Shown: in pieces, positions 27,542-35,852 of the stretch
How the letters are laid out: every line of letters starts with the position of its first letter
How positions within the stretch are numbered: the stretch's first letter is position 1
Program-made: the position numbers and the translations under genes
Notes under the pieces: generated by a model
Seen by the model: only the letters and a program-made list of their open reading frames with translations
Databases searched by the model: none
Told to the model about the DNA's origin: nothing
Source of the DNA: Aeoliella sp052161615
Lineage (GTDB): Bacteria; Planctomycetota; Planctomycetia; Pirellulales; Lacipirellulaceae
Direction of reading: 5' to 3'
DNA length: 64,000 bases
NCBI RefSeq assembly: GCF_052161615.1
Contig: NZ_CP197417.1
Location: forward strand, 4,154,001 to 4,218,000

Positions 27542-29281
27542 TCAATCCTCTCGCCAATCCGCCAAGTGCATCTCGACGCTGACTCGGCCGCGGAATTGGT
27601 TGATGACCGGGTGGAAGGCGATGGAGATAGGGGCGCCTTTCACTCGCTTAAAATCGTCGAGCCAGTCGCCGCCGCCGAAGGCTACGGCACGCAAACGAAC
27701 GCCGTGCTGCTCGAGTTCGAGCGAAAGGTGACGCCCCGTGGCGCCGATGACGCGAGGTTCGGCAGCGATGCGGACGTCGGACGCGCACATCATTGGTCGG
27801 CGGTTGCCACAACCAAACGGGGCGAGGCGATCAATGCCTTCGACGATTTGCCGAGTGAGAACGGCGAACGGGGCTTCGGCATCGATGTCGATCTGAGGCT
27901 TTTGCTCGGCGGCGGCGAGTTGCTGGGCGGCCACCTCGCAGAACTTTTGGCGGAACGCGGCGATCGAGCGATCTTCGATTCGAAGCCCAGCCGCCGCGGC
28001 GTGGCCACCATGCGTGACGAGGTGCTCGTCGCAGTCGATGAACGCGCGGTGCAGGTCGAAGCCCGGCACGCTACGTCCCGAACCCATCGCGTGCTTCACG
28101 CCAAGTTTGTCCTGCGAGATCAGCACCACCGGGCGATGGTACTGCTCGGCGAGCTTGCCGGCAACGATGCCAATCACGCCCGCGTGCCAACCGTGATCGG
28201 CGAGGACGAGTGCCGGTGAATTGTGGGGGTCGAACTTTTTGGCTTGCTTGCGCGCGGCGAGCAGCACGCTGCGTTCAACCGATTGACGCTCGAGATTCAG
28301 CTCTTCGATGAAGTTGGCGAGTTCGACGGCGCGTTCGGCGCTGTCGGTCGAGAGCAGTTCGACGGCGAGATTCGCTTGGCCCAATCTCCCGGCCGCGTTG
28401 AGTCGTGGTCCGATCGCGAACCCAATGTCGTCGCTGGCCAGGTACGGCTTCTTGTCGAGCGAGGCGATTTGCTTGAGTGCGATGATGCCAGGCAGAGTCG
28501 TTGCCGAGAGGCTGCGGAGGCCGTTGCAGACAATCGCGCGATTCTCGTCGATCAGTGGCACCACGTCGGCGACGGTTCCAATCGCGGCGAGGCCGGTGGC
28601 TTCGAGCAGGAACTGCCGCATGGCGGGCTGGACGCGGTTACCACCCGACGCGAGTTGGCAAATGGCCCATGCGAGCTTGAACGCGACCGCCGCGCCGCAG
28701 AGACCGAGGAACGGATAGTCGCTACCCGGGAGCCCTGGATGAACGATCGCCGCGGCAGCCGGTAGCCGTTCGGCCATTTGATGGTGATCGGTAACGACCA
28801 GCTGGATGCCAAGCTCGCGGGCGTGGTCGGCCTCGGCGAGGCTGGCGATGCCATTGTCGACGGTCACCACGAACTCGGCACCTTGGGCGGCGAGTTCGTC
28901 GAGCGATTCGTTGCTCAGCCCGTAGCCTTCTTCGAGTCGGTGCGGGACGTAGTAGTCGACGTTGGCGTGCAGCAGCCGGAAGCAACGAAGCAGAATGGCG
29001 GTAGCGGTCATGCCGTCGGCGTCGTAGTCGCCGTAGACGATAATTCGCCGGCCATCCTTGGCCGCCTTGAACAGCAGCTCGGCCGCCCCGGTCACGCCGG
29101 GGAGCAGGTGGGGATCGCGAAGATCGTTGAGCTTGGCGTCGATGAATTTTCGCGCCGCGTCCGGGCAGTCGATGCCGCGGCCGATGAGCAATTGCGCGAC
29201 GATCTCAGGCACCTGGGCAGCCCGCGCAAGCCGATCGACCACCGCCAGGTCGTACGTCGCGATGCGCCATTCTTTGGGCAT
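27542..29281 (-). CDS. recJ: Single-stranded-DNA-specific exonuclease RecJ
   Basis: The 579-aa protein has a DHH phosphoesterase core with motif I IVYGDYDADGMTATAIL (about residue 84), the EFVVTDNGIAS segment, and motif III LVVTDHHQMAE (about residue 163). These are followed by DHHA1 (ALVLADHGWHAGVIGIVAGKL and GSGRSVPGFDLHRAF) and a C-terminal OB-like domain (VRIAAEPRVIGATGRHLSLEL). It degrades ssDNA 5' to 3' in recombination and mismatch repair. It lies 80 bp downstream of rpmG on the same strand. Confidence 0.95.
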   Translation of the reverse strand: MPKEWRIATYDLAVVDRLARAAQVPEIVAQLLIGRGIDCPDAARKFIDAKLNDLRDPHLLPGVTGAAELLFKAAKDGRRIIVYGDYDADGMTATAILLRCFRLLHANVDYYVPHRLEEGYGLSNESLDELAAQGAEFVVTVDNGIASLAEADHARELGIQLVVTDHHQMAERLPAAAAIVHPGLPGSDYPFLGLCGAAVAFKLAWAICQLASGGNRVQPAMRQFLLEATGLAAIGTVADVVPLIDENRAIVCNGLRSLSATTLPGIIALKQIASLDKKPYLASDDIGFAIGPRLNAAGRLGQANLAVELLSTDSAERAVELANFIEELNLERQSVERSVLLAARKQAKKFDPHNSPALVLADHGWHAGVIGIVAGKLAEQYHRPVVLISQDKLGVKHAMGSGRSVPGFDLHRAFIDCDEHLVTHGGHAAAAGLRIEDRSIAAFRQKFCEVAAQQLAAAEQKPQIDIDAEAPFAVLTRQIVEGIDRLAPFGCGNRRPMMCASDVRIAAEPRVIGATGRHLSLELEQHGVRLRAVAFGGGDWLDDFKRVKGAPISIAFHPVINQFRGRVSVEMHLADWRED

Positions 29282-29361
29282 GAGAGAAGGAGTAAACGCG
29301 GGGGAGGAACCAATTCCCCGCGGCGCACGTTGCGCGGCGGGGCGGAAGCCGTCGCACCGGT

Positions 29362-29538
29362 TTACTTCTTCTTTTCGTTGTGGATGGTGTGGCGCTGCAA
29401 GCGAGGGCAGAACTTCTTGAGTTTCAGCTTCTCGCCTCCCGTCTTACGACGAATGGTGTAGTTGTAATCACCCGTTTCCTCGCACACGAGGAATACGACT
29501 TCAACTTTCTTTTTACGCTTGCCGCTCTTTTTGGCCAT
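29362..29538 (-). CDS. rpmG: 50S ribosomal protein L33
   Basis: The 58-aa basic protein starts at ATG 29538 with AAGGA 8 bases upstream. It begins MAKKSGKRKKKVEVVFLVCE, then has TGDYNYTIRRK and GEKLKLKKFCPRLQRHTIH; the C-terminal KKFCPRLQRHTIH segment is diagnostic for L33. Only two of the four zinc-ribbon cysteines of C+ forms are present, so it is a zinc-poor type. It precedes recJ. Confidence 0.93.
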   Translation of the reverse strand: MAKKSGKRKKKVEVVFLVCEETGDYNYTIRRKTGGEKLKLKKFCPRLQRHTIHNEKKK

Positions 29539-29733
29539 GGCCACGATCCTTGATTACGATCTGCAAAAATTTTGCTAGCCCGGCAGTATACTGGCCCCCG
29601 GCGAAGTGGGCTAGGGGTGATATTTGGGGCGGAAGAGCAAGTATCGGCGAGTTGGCGCTAGCGATTTGAGGCGCACCGAGAGCTCGGCTGGACGGCTTGC
29701 GCCCAGAGTTGCCGGACGGCTCGCGCCGTTGCG

Positions 29734-30303
29734 CTAGAACGCGTGGCCAAGGGCCCGAGCGAGTTCGGGCGACGCCGCGGCGTGGAAGGCACCCTGGCCC
29801 ACTGGGCGTGCAGGGCGGGGTCGCGACGCCGTACGCAGGGGCTGCGGCCGGCGAGCGGGTGCGGTGTCGGTCTCTGCGGCGGCGAACTGGCCGGGGTAGT
29901 CGGGCGAGACGCCCTCTGGCTGCTCGGCTTGGTTCTGGCTATCGACTCCGTCGACATCGTCGGTCGGGGGCTCGTCGAGCAATTCGATGTCCGAGGCGTA
30001 CGTGACTCGCTCGGTGCGTGCCGACGCCTGAGCGATTAATGCTTGCTGTGCCGCCATCGCGTTCTGTCGCGCTAAGTAATCCGTGGGCCCCGAACGGAAG
30101 ACCGGTCCGGTGGCGTGCGCGCTATTCGCGTAGCGGGGGTTCATCTGGCCGGCGAACGGAATCGACGCCCTGTGGGGCATTCCGTAGCTGTACCCCATGT
30201 AGAAACTGCGGTGGCCGGCGCAGGTGTCGGCTTGGGCGCTCGCGGCGGAAATGCAAGCGAAGGCGCAGACCAACATGGCGGCTAGGGTTCGCTGGCGGGG
30301 CAT
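29734..30303 (-). CDS. Secreted protein of unknown function
   Basis: The 189-aa protein starts at ATG 30303 (MPRQRTLAAMLVCAFACISA, signal peptide ending near SAQA). The mature part has an aromatic/Gly patch (HRSFYMGYSYGMPHRASIPF), an Ala/Gln helix (ARQNAMAAQQALIAQASART), an acidic segment (LLDEPPTDDVDGVDSQNQ) and a basic Pro/Arg region near the end. No domain is recognisable. An in-frame extension to 30438 runs into a repeat and is rejected. It is the next full gene downstream of the c-di-GMP riboswitch on the same strand, beyond a hairpin. Confidence 0.6.
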   Translation of the reverse strand: MPRQRTLAAMLVCAFACISAASAQADTCAGHRSFYMGYSYGMPHRASIPFAGQMNPRYANSAHATGPVFRSGPTDYLARQNAMAAQQALIAQASARTERVTYASDIELLDEPPTDDVDGVDSQNQAEQPEGVSPDYPGQFAAAETDTAPARRPQPLRTASRPRPARPVGQGAFHAAASPELARALGHAF

Positions 30304-30411
30304 TTCGCTAGGCTCCTGGTGCGTCGGGGTCGGCGTCGACCCTGGGAGCCTAACATAGTTTGCCGGAAAGGGGCAAACGGATTTTGAGATAGTCACCCGC
30401 TCGCAGCGCGG

Positions 30412-30438
30412 TCCGGGGTCGAGGACGACCCGGCTCAC
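30412..30438 (-). repeat. Family A repeat, unpaired arm
   Basis: The reverse complement begins GTGAGCCGGGTCGTCC and ends ACCCCGGAC. No facing copy was found nearby. Confidence 0.82.
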
Positions 30439-30454
30439 AAGCCAGATGAAATAG

Positions 30455-30523
30455 GAGATAGACCCGGCGAGTGTGCAAGCGTATTGGGGGGGACTGCTTG
30501 CCTTCGTCGGCCGGGTCTATCTC
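30455..30523 (-). terminator. Hairpin after the riboswitch-linked small ORF
   Basis: A perfect 14-bp stem, GAGATAGACCCGGC (30455-30468) with its complement (30510-30523), encloses a second 6-bp stem GCAAGC/GCTTGC (30475-30480/30496-30501). On the minus strand it begins about 30 bp after the small ORF and is followed by CTATTTCATC, only a weak U tract. It may be a terminator, attenuator or 3' end of a small RNA. Confidence 0.55.
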
Positions 30524-30552
30524 TCACTTGGTTGGACGAACCGCCGGTGCGA

Positions 30553-30663
30553 TCACCCGCCGTGGGTGGGAGGAATGGCGGGTTGGTACTCCGGCAGCTC
30601 GTCCTGCGGATCTTCGAGCACCTGAACCAGGTGCTGCCAGTGCGAACGGACATCGGTAGCCAT
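30553..30663 (-). CDS. Candidate 36-residue protein downstream of the c-di-GMP riboswitch
   Basis: The short frame begins MATDVRSHWQHLVQVLED and ends in a Pro-rich segment, ...PEYQPAIPPTHGG. It is acidic in the middle, with no signal peptide or membrane span. Third codon positions are mostly G or C, as in neighbouring genes. The ATG has a GGAG about 14 bases upstream, farther than ideal. It is the only plausible coding frame between the riboswitch (30795-30878) and the following hairpin, so it would be the first product under riboswitch control. The frame extends upstream but would overlap the riboswitch. I do not recognise the protein. Confidence 0.4.
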   Translation of the reverse strand: MATDVRSHWQHLVQVLEDPQDELPEYQPAIPPTHGG

Positions 30664-30767
30664 AACGGCTGTCGTGTCTCCGCAAGGCAAAAGGCGGAAC
30701 GGGACGTCGGAGTTGGTCGCGTAGCGACGTACTCTGCCTGGAAGCGTATGCATGGCATGCCTGCTGT

Positions 30768-30799
30768 CCGGACTCGGACGGTTCTGCATTTTTGTCCGG
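30768..30799 (-). promoter_or_regulatory. Possible expression platform of the c-di-GMP riboswitch
   Basis: The 3' strand of riboswitch helix P1 (ACCGGAC on the minus strand, 30800-30794) can instead pair with GTCCGG (30773-30768) about 20 bases downstream. Such competition is how ligand binding is usually converted into a switch. I did not compute energies, and no clear terminator U tract follows, so control may act at translation or later. Confidence 0.3.
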
Positions 30800-30878
30800 T
30801 AACCAGGCAGTCTCTCTGGTGCATAGAGAGACCCACGGCTTTGCGTCCCTGCCTCGCGACAGGTTTGCCTTTTTCGGA
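30795..30878 (-). ncRNA. Cyclic-di-GMP class I (GEMM-I) riboswitch
   Basis: On the minus strand all conserved blocks of GEMM-I appear in order. They are P1 5' strand TCCG; GGCAAACC; stem CCTGTC/GGCAGG closed by the GNRA loop GCGA; the diagnostic GGGACGCAAAGCC; a 7-bp P3 stem GTCTCTC/GAGAGAC; and the 3' block CTGCCTGGTTACCGGA closing P1. These match the family consensus in sequence and spacing. The ligand is bis-(3'-5')-cyclic dimeric GMP, which controls motility and biofilm genes. It faces a 36-codon ORF and lies about 1.1 kb past the flagellar cluster. Confidence 0.93.
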
Positions 30879-30966
30879 GGGCACGACCTAGGTGCCCCAA
30901 CGCGGTGGAAAAGAAGTGGGACCGAAACGAAAAGGGGTAGAAGAGAAGTGAATCTCTCCTACCCAA

Positions 30967-30996
30967 AACTTAGGTCGGTTTTGATAGCGCGTCCAA
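30967..30996 (-). promoter_or_regulatory. Candidate promoter for the riboswitch transcript
   Basis: On the minus strand TTGGAC and TAAGTT are spaced by 18 bases, placing a start near 30960, about 80 bases before the riboswitch. The boxes are imperfect. Confidence 0.35.
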
Positions 30997-31040
30997 CGGC
31001 TGGCAAATACGGGAATCCCCCTAGCGAGGGAATTCTGGAC

Positions 31041-31904
31041 CTAACCGTCCACAAATTCCGGTTCTACCGCTTGGGGGAGCACTCCCGCCTCGTATCCGCG
31101 GCGAAGGAACTCGGCGACTGCAGCGCGACCGCGATCTCCGAAGTCACGCGTCCAGTCGTTGACGTACATGCCGACGAATTTGTCGGCCTTGGCGTTGTCG
31201 AGATCCCGCCCGTATTGCAGCGCGTATTCGAGCGCGGGCTGGCGATGATCGAGGCCGTACTCGATGCTGGCCTTGAGCAGCCGCTGCACTTCGCGGATGG
31301 TCTGGTCGCCCAGGTCCTTACGGACCGCATTCGCGCCGAGCGGGAGCGGCAGGCCGGTTTCTTCCTGCCACCAGACGCCAAGGTCGACAATCAGCTTGAG
31401 GTCCTGGTCGCCGTAGGTGAGCTGGCCTTCGTGAATGATCAGCCCCGCGTCGATCGGCTGGCCCTGGTACTCGCCGGCCACGACGGCGGGGATGATCTCG
31501 TCGAACGGCACCAGCACGAAATCAAAATCCTGCCCCAGGCAAAGCCGCAGGGCGAGAAACGCGCTGGTGAGCTTGCCGGGGACCGCAATGGTCTTGTTGG
31601 CGACTTCGCTGAGCGGCATCTCGGTCTTGGCCACCACCATCGGCCCGTAGCCATCGCCCATGCTCGCGCCGCAGGTGCAGAGCATGTACTTGTCCATCAG
31701 GAACGCGTAGGCGTGAATGCTCACCGCAGTGAGTTCGAGCTCACCGCTGAAAGCCCGCTGGTTGAGGGTCTCGATGTCGACCAGTTCGTGGGTGAACTCG
31801 AGGTCGCCAGTATCGATTTTGTCCTTTGCCAGGGCATAGAACATGAAGGCGTCGTCGGGATCGGGGCTGTGGCCCACGCGAATTTGCTGCTTGGTGGCCG
31901 GCAT
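31041..31904 (-). CDS. mqnD: 1,4-dihydroxy-6-naphthoate synthase (futalosine menaquinone pathway)
   Basis: The 287-aa MqnD protein has VGHSPDPDDAFMFYALA at the N-terminus, FTHELVDIETLNQRAFSGEL, AVSIHAYAFLMDKYMLCTCG, the GASMGDGYGPMVVAK loop and a late IHEGQLTYGDQDLKLIVDLG, all family hallmarks. It cleaves cyclic dehypoxanthine futalosine to give 1,4-dihydroxy-6-naphthoate. The other mqn genes are not in this window. It is isolated between the flagellar cluster and the riboswitch; an antisense 447-codon frame is a shadow. Confidence 0.93.
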   Translation of the reverse strand: MPATKQQIRVGHSPDPDDAFMFYALAKDKIDTGDLEFTHELVDIETLNQRAFSGELELTAVSIHAYAFLMDKYMLCTCGASMGDGYGPMVVAKTEMPLSEVANKTIAVPGKLTSAFLALRLCLGQDFDFVLVPFDEIIPAVVAGEYQGQPIDAGLIIHEGQLTYGDQDLKLIVDLGVWWQEETGLPLPLGANAVRKDLGDQTIREVQRLLKASIEYGLDHRQPALEYALQYGRDLDNAKADKFVGMYVNDWTRDFGDRGRAAVAEFLRRGYEAGVLPQAVEPEFVDG

Positions 31905-32016
31905 CGCTCTCTCGTTCTCTCGGTGACCGCGTGCGGGAGGTTGGAAAGCGTCCAGCCTACCCGGCGGAGCGGGATTTTTCGAGTGGCGGTAGAAAGCGTG
32001 CCGTTAGCGCAGCAGG

Positions 32017-32044
32017 TCCGGGGCCGGGGACGGCCCGGCTCACA
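32017..32044 (-). repeat. Family A repeat, unpaired arm
   Basis: The reverse complement begins TGTGAGCCGGGCCGTCCC and ends CCCCGGA. It lies between fliS and mqnD. Confidence 0.82.
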
Positions 32045-32076
32045 TAGCCTCAAATCACGCTCTATTCCTTACGGGC

Positions 32077-32535
32077 TCAAGCCTCGAACGAGAACCCCTG
32101 GGCCGGCGCGGGCATCGCCACGTGCTGGGCAATGACCGGCGAGGGGACGGCGGTCGACTGCGGGGCGTGGACGCGCTCGCAGGCGAGGCGCCAGGTTTCG
32201 CGTTCGAATTCAAGCACCCGCACCACATCGGCCAGCTTCGTGGCGTCGGTATTGACGTAGGCCGAGGTCAGCGTGTGGAACAGGTAGAGGTAGAGATCGG
32301 CGAGCTTGGCGTTGATTTCGGTCTGGCCACCCTTCACGCCGGCTAGCAGCTCGCCGACGATGTCGATCGCACGGACCATCGCCTCGTTGGCGTGACCCTC
32401 GTTGTTCTTTTCGAGGTCCTGCTGCGCCTTCATCGTGAACCGCAGGGCGCCTTCGATGAGCATCAGGTGCAACTGAGCGCTCGACGCGGTCTTGATCTTG
32501 GCTTCGAGGTGCTTGCTCGGATTGGTCGTGGCCAT
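32077..32535 (-). CDS. fliS: Flagellar export chaperone FliS
   Basis: The 152-aa helical protein has the FliS pattern: IKTASSAQLHLMLIEGALRF near the start, HANEAMVRAIDIVGELLAGVKGG centrally, then NAKLADLYLYLFHTLTSAYV and VVRVLEFERETWRLACE. It caps the C-terminus of unexported flagellin in the cytoplasm. It follows fliD by 44 bp on the same strand, the usual fliD-fliS pairing. It has a Pro/Ala-rich C-terminal extension of about 25 residues. Confidence 0.92.
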   Translation of the reverse strand: MATTNPSKHLEAKIKTASSAQLHLMLIEGALRFTMKAQQDLEKNNEGHANEAMVRAIDIVGELLAGVKGGQTEINAKLADLYLYLFHTLTSAYVNTDATKLADVVRVLEFERETWRLACERVHAPQSTAVPSPVIAQHVAMPAPAQGFSFEA

Positions 32536-32579
32536 GATGAATCCTTCCGTGGATGATGGTGGCGAGGTCCGCAGTCAGG

Positions 32580-35500
32580 TTAGTTGCTACGGCCGATAGG
32601 TGGGATGTACTGGATGGCTTCTAGCGAACCGGTGTTGCCTTGGAGTTTGGCGATCGTCTCTTCTAGGCGGTAGAACTCGAGCAGCGTCCGCTCGCGTTCG
32701 CGTTCGAGGGACTTATTCATCGTCTCGATGCGGGCGTTGTTAGCGTCGATGGTCGAGGTCAGCGCATCGTAACGACGGGCGATGAGCGACGTCTCTTCGC
32801 CGGCGAGTTGGTCGATGGCCTTCGTCAATTGATCGACAACGCCAACGCCATCGACGTTGAAGAATCGCTCGACCTCGCCAGGGCTGTTGGTGATTGCTTC
32901 GTTGAACTGCGCCGTGTCGAGCTCGAGCTTGCCTTCGTCGTTCAGGCTGATGCCGAGCCCTTCCAGCGACCGAACGCTGGGGCTGCTCGTGAACCGACCC
33001 GACAGTATGCGGGCTAGGTCTGTTTCGATGCGGAGCACTTCATTGCGACCGAACAACAGACCGGTCGTTTGCGCCTCGGCGTCGAACGACGTCAGCTGTT
33101 GAATGGTCGTTCGCAGCGAGTTGAACGAGTCGACAAAACTGGTAGCCGCGGTGGTGAGCTTCGAGGTGTCCTGCGTCACGTCCACCGTCACGGAGTCGTT
33201 CGAGGCCTTGGCGACGTTGATCGTCAAGCCCGGCACCACGTTGTCGAACTGGTTCTTCGCCGCGCTGACGACAATGCCGCCGGCCGATGAGTTGCCGAAT
33301 TGCAGCACCGCATCGCGAGGCCGGGTGGCTTCGGCGATGCTGAAGTTAGCGTCCGACGTGTCGATGGTGAGTTCCTGCGCCGCGCCGGTTTCCTTCGACG
33401 TGATCGACAGGCGGTAGCCGCTGCCATCGAAGAACGTGCTGGCGGTGAATCCGCCGCCGAAGTCGTTGATCGCTTGCACCAGGACGCCTAGGGCATCTTG
33501 GTTTTGATCCTGGGCGGCGAACAGCCCTCGGCCGTCGATGGACTGGGTGCCGACGAGGGATTTGGTCGAGGCGGTGGTCAGCAGCAACTGCGCAGCGGCG
33601 GTGCCACTGCCTAGGTCTTCGACCTTCAGCGTGCCATTGCCGACCGTGGTGTCGAGAATGCGAATGCCGGTTCCCGCCGTGTTGAGGCTGGCGGTGACGT
33701 TAATGCCCTTCTCGGTGGCAGCGGCGTTGATCTTGTCGATCACATCGTCGACGCTAAACGCTTCCTGGCCGGGCTTGTTGAGCACGACCGCAAACGACTC
33801 GCCATTCGCGGCGGTGACCCTGAACGTGCCGAGTGAGATGCCGTTGCCGTTGTTCAGCGTGCTCAGGGCGACACTGTCAGGTAGTTCGAGCGTGCTCAGA
33901 TCGACTTCGAAACTGGTGCGGCCATCGATGACTTGCTGGCCACCTTCGTTCGTGGCAGACGATTCAGCAAGGATCCGGAGGTCCTTGGCCGCACGGCCGC
34001 CGCCGATTTCGGCGATGGTGAGCTTGCCGGTGCCACCGGCGGTGTCGGTGATCAGGATGCCGTCGCCCGAGTCGTTGATTCGGGCTTCGACGCCGATGGA
34101 CAGCGAGTTGATCTTATCGAGCACGTCGCCGATGGTCTCGGCTTCGCTGCCGACGTCGTTGAGGCTCACGGCGCTTTGGGCACCGCTGGAGTCGGTGATG
34201 CGGAAGTCGCCCAGCTTCACCCCTTTGCCGCCATTGAAGTCGGCAAGCAGGGTCGAGTGGCTGATCACCTGGCGGTTGAGGCTGCCTGAGTTGATGGAAG
34301 CCACTTGGTCGTCGATTTCGATGCCGAGGCTCGCGGCCGTGTTGTCGCTGCTGGCAATAATCAGGTTGCCGGTGCCTCCGGAGGTATCCTCGATCACAAT
34401 GCCGTTGCGCGAGCTATTGATCGCCGCGGTGACGTTCGCCGCCGAGTCGTTGATCAGGTCGACCACGTCGCTCAGCGTCTCGGCAGAGGACAGGTCGACG
34501 TTCACGGGCGCACCACCCGCGCGGTCGGTGATGTTGAGCGAGGTGAGCTCGCCGACGCCCGCACCGCCGTTCAGCGAGCTCAATAGCGTGTCGCGAAGGC
34601 CTGAGGCAAGCCGACGACCGGTGATGACGCCCCCGACAGCGTCACCGCTGATGCCGAGGTCGTCGGCGATCGTGCCGGTGCTCGTGACTTCGAAGGTCCC
34701 GCTACCGGTGGTCAGGTCTCTGAGTTCCAACCGTCGACCGTCTGCGGAGATCGCCGCCGTGAGGCGGGTGTTGTCCGCCGCGTTGATCAGAGCGACTACC
34801 TCACCTAACGTCTTCTTGCCGCTGACGTTGACGGTGAGTTCGGTTGCATCGGCCGTGGTGATGGAAAGCACGTCGCCCACGCTGTGAATCTGCACGCCAG
34901 CGCCATCGTTGAGCGACTTTAGCAGCGTCCCCGAGTGCAGCGAGTAGATATCGGTGCCGGTGGCTACGTTGCCAGCGACGTTGACGCTGGCAAGTCCAAG
35001 CGCGGCCGCGGTGGTGCCAAGTCCGACCTCTTTAACGCGCAAATTTCCAGTGCCGCCCGAATTGTCGGTCAGCTTGATCGAATCCCCCTCGACGGTCGCG
35101 GTGACATCGACGTCGACGCTGGAGTTGATGGCGTCGAGCACATCGTCGATGGAAAGCGCCGTCCGCAAGTCGATCTCGGCCGATGCCCCGCTGCGATCCG
35201 TGATGCGAATCTTACCCGGAGGTACGCCTTGGCCGGAGTTGAGTTCAGTGAGCTTCACACCGCGATCGACCTGACCGCCAACACCGATGCGGAAGGTGCC
35301 GGTACTCAGTTGGCTCGCCACATCGCTGAAGCTGCTGCTTACGGCTTGGTGCGTCGTCGCCTTTTGCAGCGGCGTGAACGAGTAGGTGCCTGCCTGCGGC
35401 GGCGGCGAGGTCTTCGCCGTAACGGTCAGCAGGCTGGTGTTGTTCGACGTGGCCTTGGTCGCCGAGTAGAGCGACGCCGAGCTCATGCTGGTGGCCGAGA

Positions 35501-35678
35501 ACCGAAAGCCGAGCAGCAGCCCGCCGAGTTGATCGAGGGCGGTTCGCTCGGCGCCGAGGGCCTTGGTGCGATTGGACAGCGTGTCGCGTGGCCTGGCGGC
35601 CAGCGCCATAAGTTGATCGACGGTCTCCTGAATCGGGATACCGGTAATCAGACCAACGTTGGATTGAATCTGCGACAT
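32580..35678 (-). CDS. fliD: Flagellar filament cap protein FliD, greatly enlarged
   Basis: The protein of about 1,032 aa starts at ATG 35678 (MSQIQSNVGLITGIPIQETVDQL, the D0 start of FliD) and ends with the FliD C-terminal domain (FVDSFNSLRTTIQQLTSFD through DALTSTIDANNARIETMNKSL). E. coli FliD has 468 aa. The excess consists of five repeats of about 90 residues at roughly 148-232, 258-347, 370-457, 481-573 and 610-703, each with LN.G.GV, (F/L).ITD..G, a (T/S)(I/L).DV(V/I)..IN helix and a GTG-containing turn, as in the flagellin IN motif. It caps the growing filament. Confidence 0.92.
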   Translation of the reverse strand: MSQIQSNVGLITGIPIQETVDQLMALAARPRDTLSNRTKALGAERTALDQLGGLLLGFRFSATSMSSASLYSATKATSNNTSLLTVTAKTSPPPQAGTYSFTPLQKATTHQAVSSSFSDVASQLSTGTFRIGVGGQVDRGVKLTELNSGQGVPPGKIRITDRSGASAEIDLRTALSIDDVLDAINSSVDVDVTATVEGDSIKLTDNSGGTGNLRVKEVGLGTTAAALGLASVNVAGNVATGTDIYSLHSGTLLKSLNDGAGVQIHSVGDVLSITTADATELTVNVSGKKTLGEVVALINAADNTRLTAAISADGRRLELRDLTTGSGTFEVTSTGTIADDLGISGDAVGGVITGRRLASGLRDTLLSSLNGGAGVGELTSLNITDRAGGAPVNVDLSSAETLSDVVDLINDSAANVTAAINSSRNGIVIEDTSGGTGNLIIASSDNTAASLGIEIDDQVASINSGSLNRQVISHSTLLADFNGGKGVKLGDFRITDSSGAQSAVSLNDVGSEAETIGDVLDKINSLSIGVEARINDSGDGILITDTAGGTGKLTIAEIGGGRAAKDLRILAESSATNEGGQQVIDGRTSFEVDLSTLELPDSVALSTLNNGNGISLGTFRVTAANGESFAVVLNKPGQEAFSVDDVIDKINAAATEKGINVTASLNTAGTGIRILDTTVGNGTLKVEDLGSGTAAAQLLLTTASTKSLVGTQSIDGRGLFAAQDQNQDALGVLVQAINDFGGGFTASTFFDGSGYRLSITSKETGAAQELTIDTSDANFSIAEATRPRDAVLQFGNSSAGGIVVSAAKNQFDNVVPGLTINVAKASNDSVTVDVTQDTSKLTTAATSFVDSFNSLRTTIQQLTSFDAEAQTTGLLFGRNEVLRIETDLARILSGRFTSSPSVRSLEGLGISLNDEGKLELDTAQFNEAITNSPGEVERFFNVDGVGVVDQLTKAIDQLAGEETSLIARRYDALTSTIDANNARIETMNKSLERERERTLLEFYRLEETIAKLQGNTGSLEAIQYIPPIGRSN

Positions 35679-35852
35679 CGACCACACGCTCGAATTGCAA
35701 ACGCTGCCCCACGACCGCCGTGGCTTTGGAAGGTTACCTCACGCGGCGTGCGCGTAGTGCTAGCACATTGCAGAGAAAACCCCTATCGAATGTATCGACC
35801 AGGCAAGGTGTAGCTCGTGAGTGGCAGTTGGTGAGATGCCGGCTACCGCTGT

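Larger units (their letters stand above)
30664..31040. other. Non-coding leader region between mqnD and the small ORF
   Basis: This 377-bp region is explained by a minus-strand transcript: a candidate promoter (30967-30996), the GEMM-I riboswitch (30795-30878), an expression-platform region (30664-30794) with short self-complementary pieces, and the start of the small ORF. Open frames across it on both strands are shadows. Confidence 0.7.

Noticed and set aside
29313..29345. GC-rich imperfect hairpin between rpmG and recJ
   Set aside because: There is no T run on the minus strand, and the genes may well be co-transcribed; it is not listed as a terminator.
30792..32135. 447-codon open frame antisense to mqnD
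   Set aside because: It covers mqnD and the riboswitch in the wrong direction; its composition is that of a reverse-complement shadow.
33538..34887. 449-codon open frame antisense to fliD
   Set aside because: It is a Ser/Val/Pro-rich shadow of the FliD repeats, with no start signal or domain.
35696..35711. Sigma-54-like TGGGGCAGCGTTTGCA before fliD
   Set aside because: The -24 element is poor, and the start site would fall about 6 bases from the fliD start codon.
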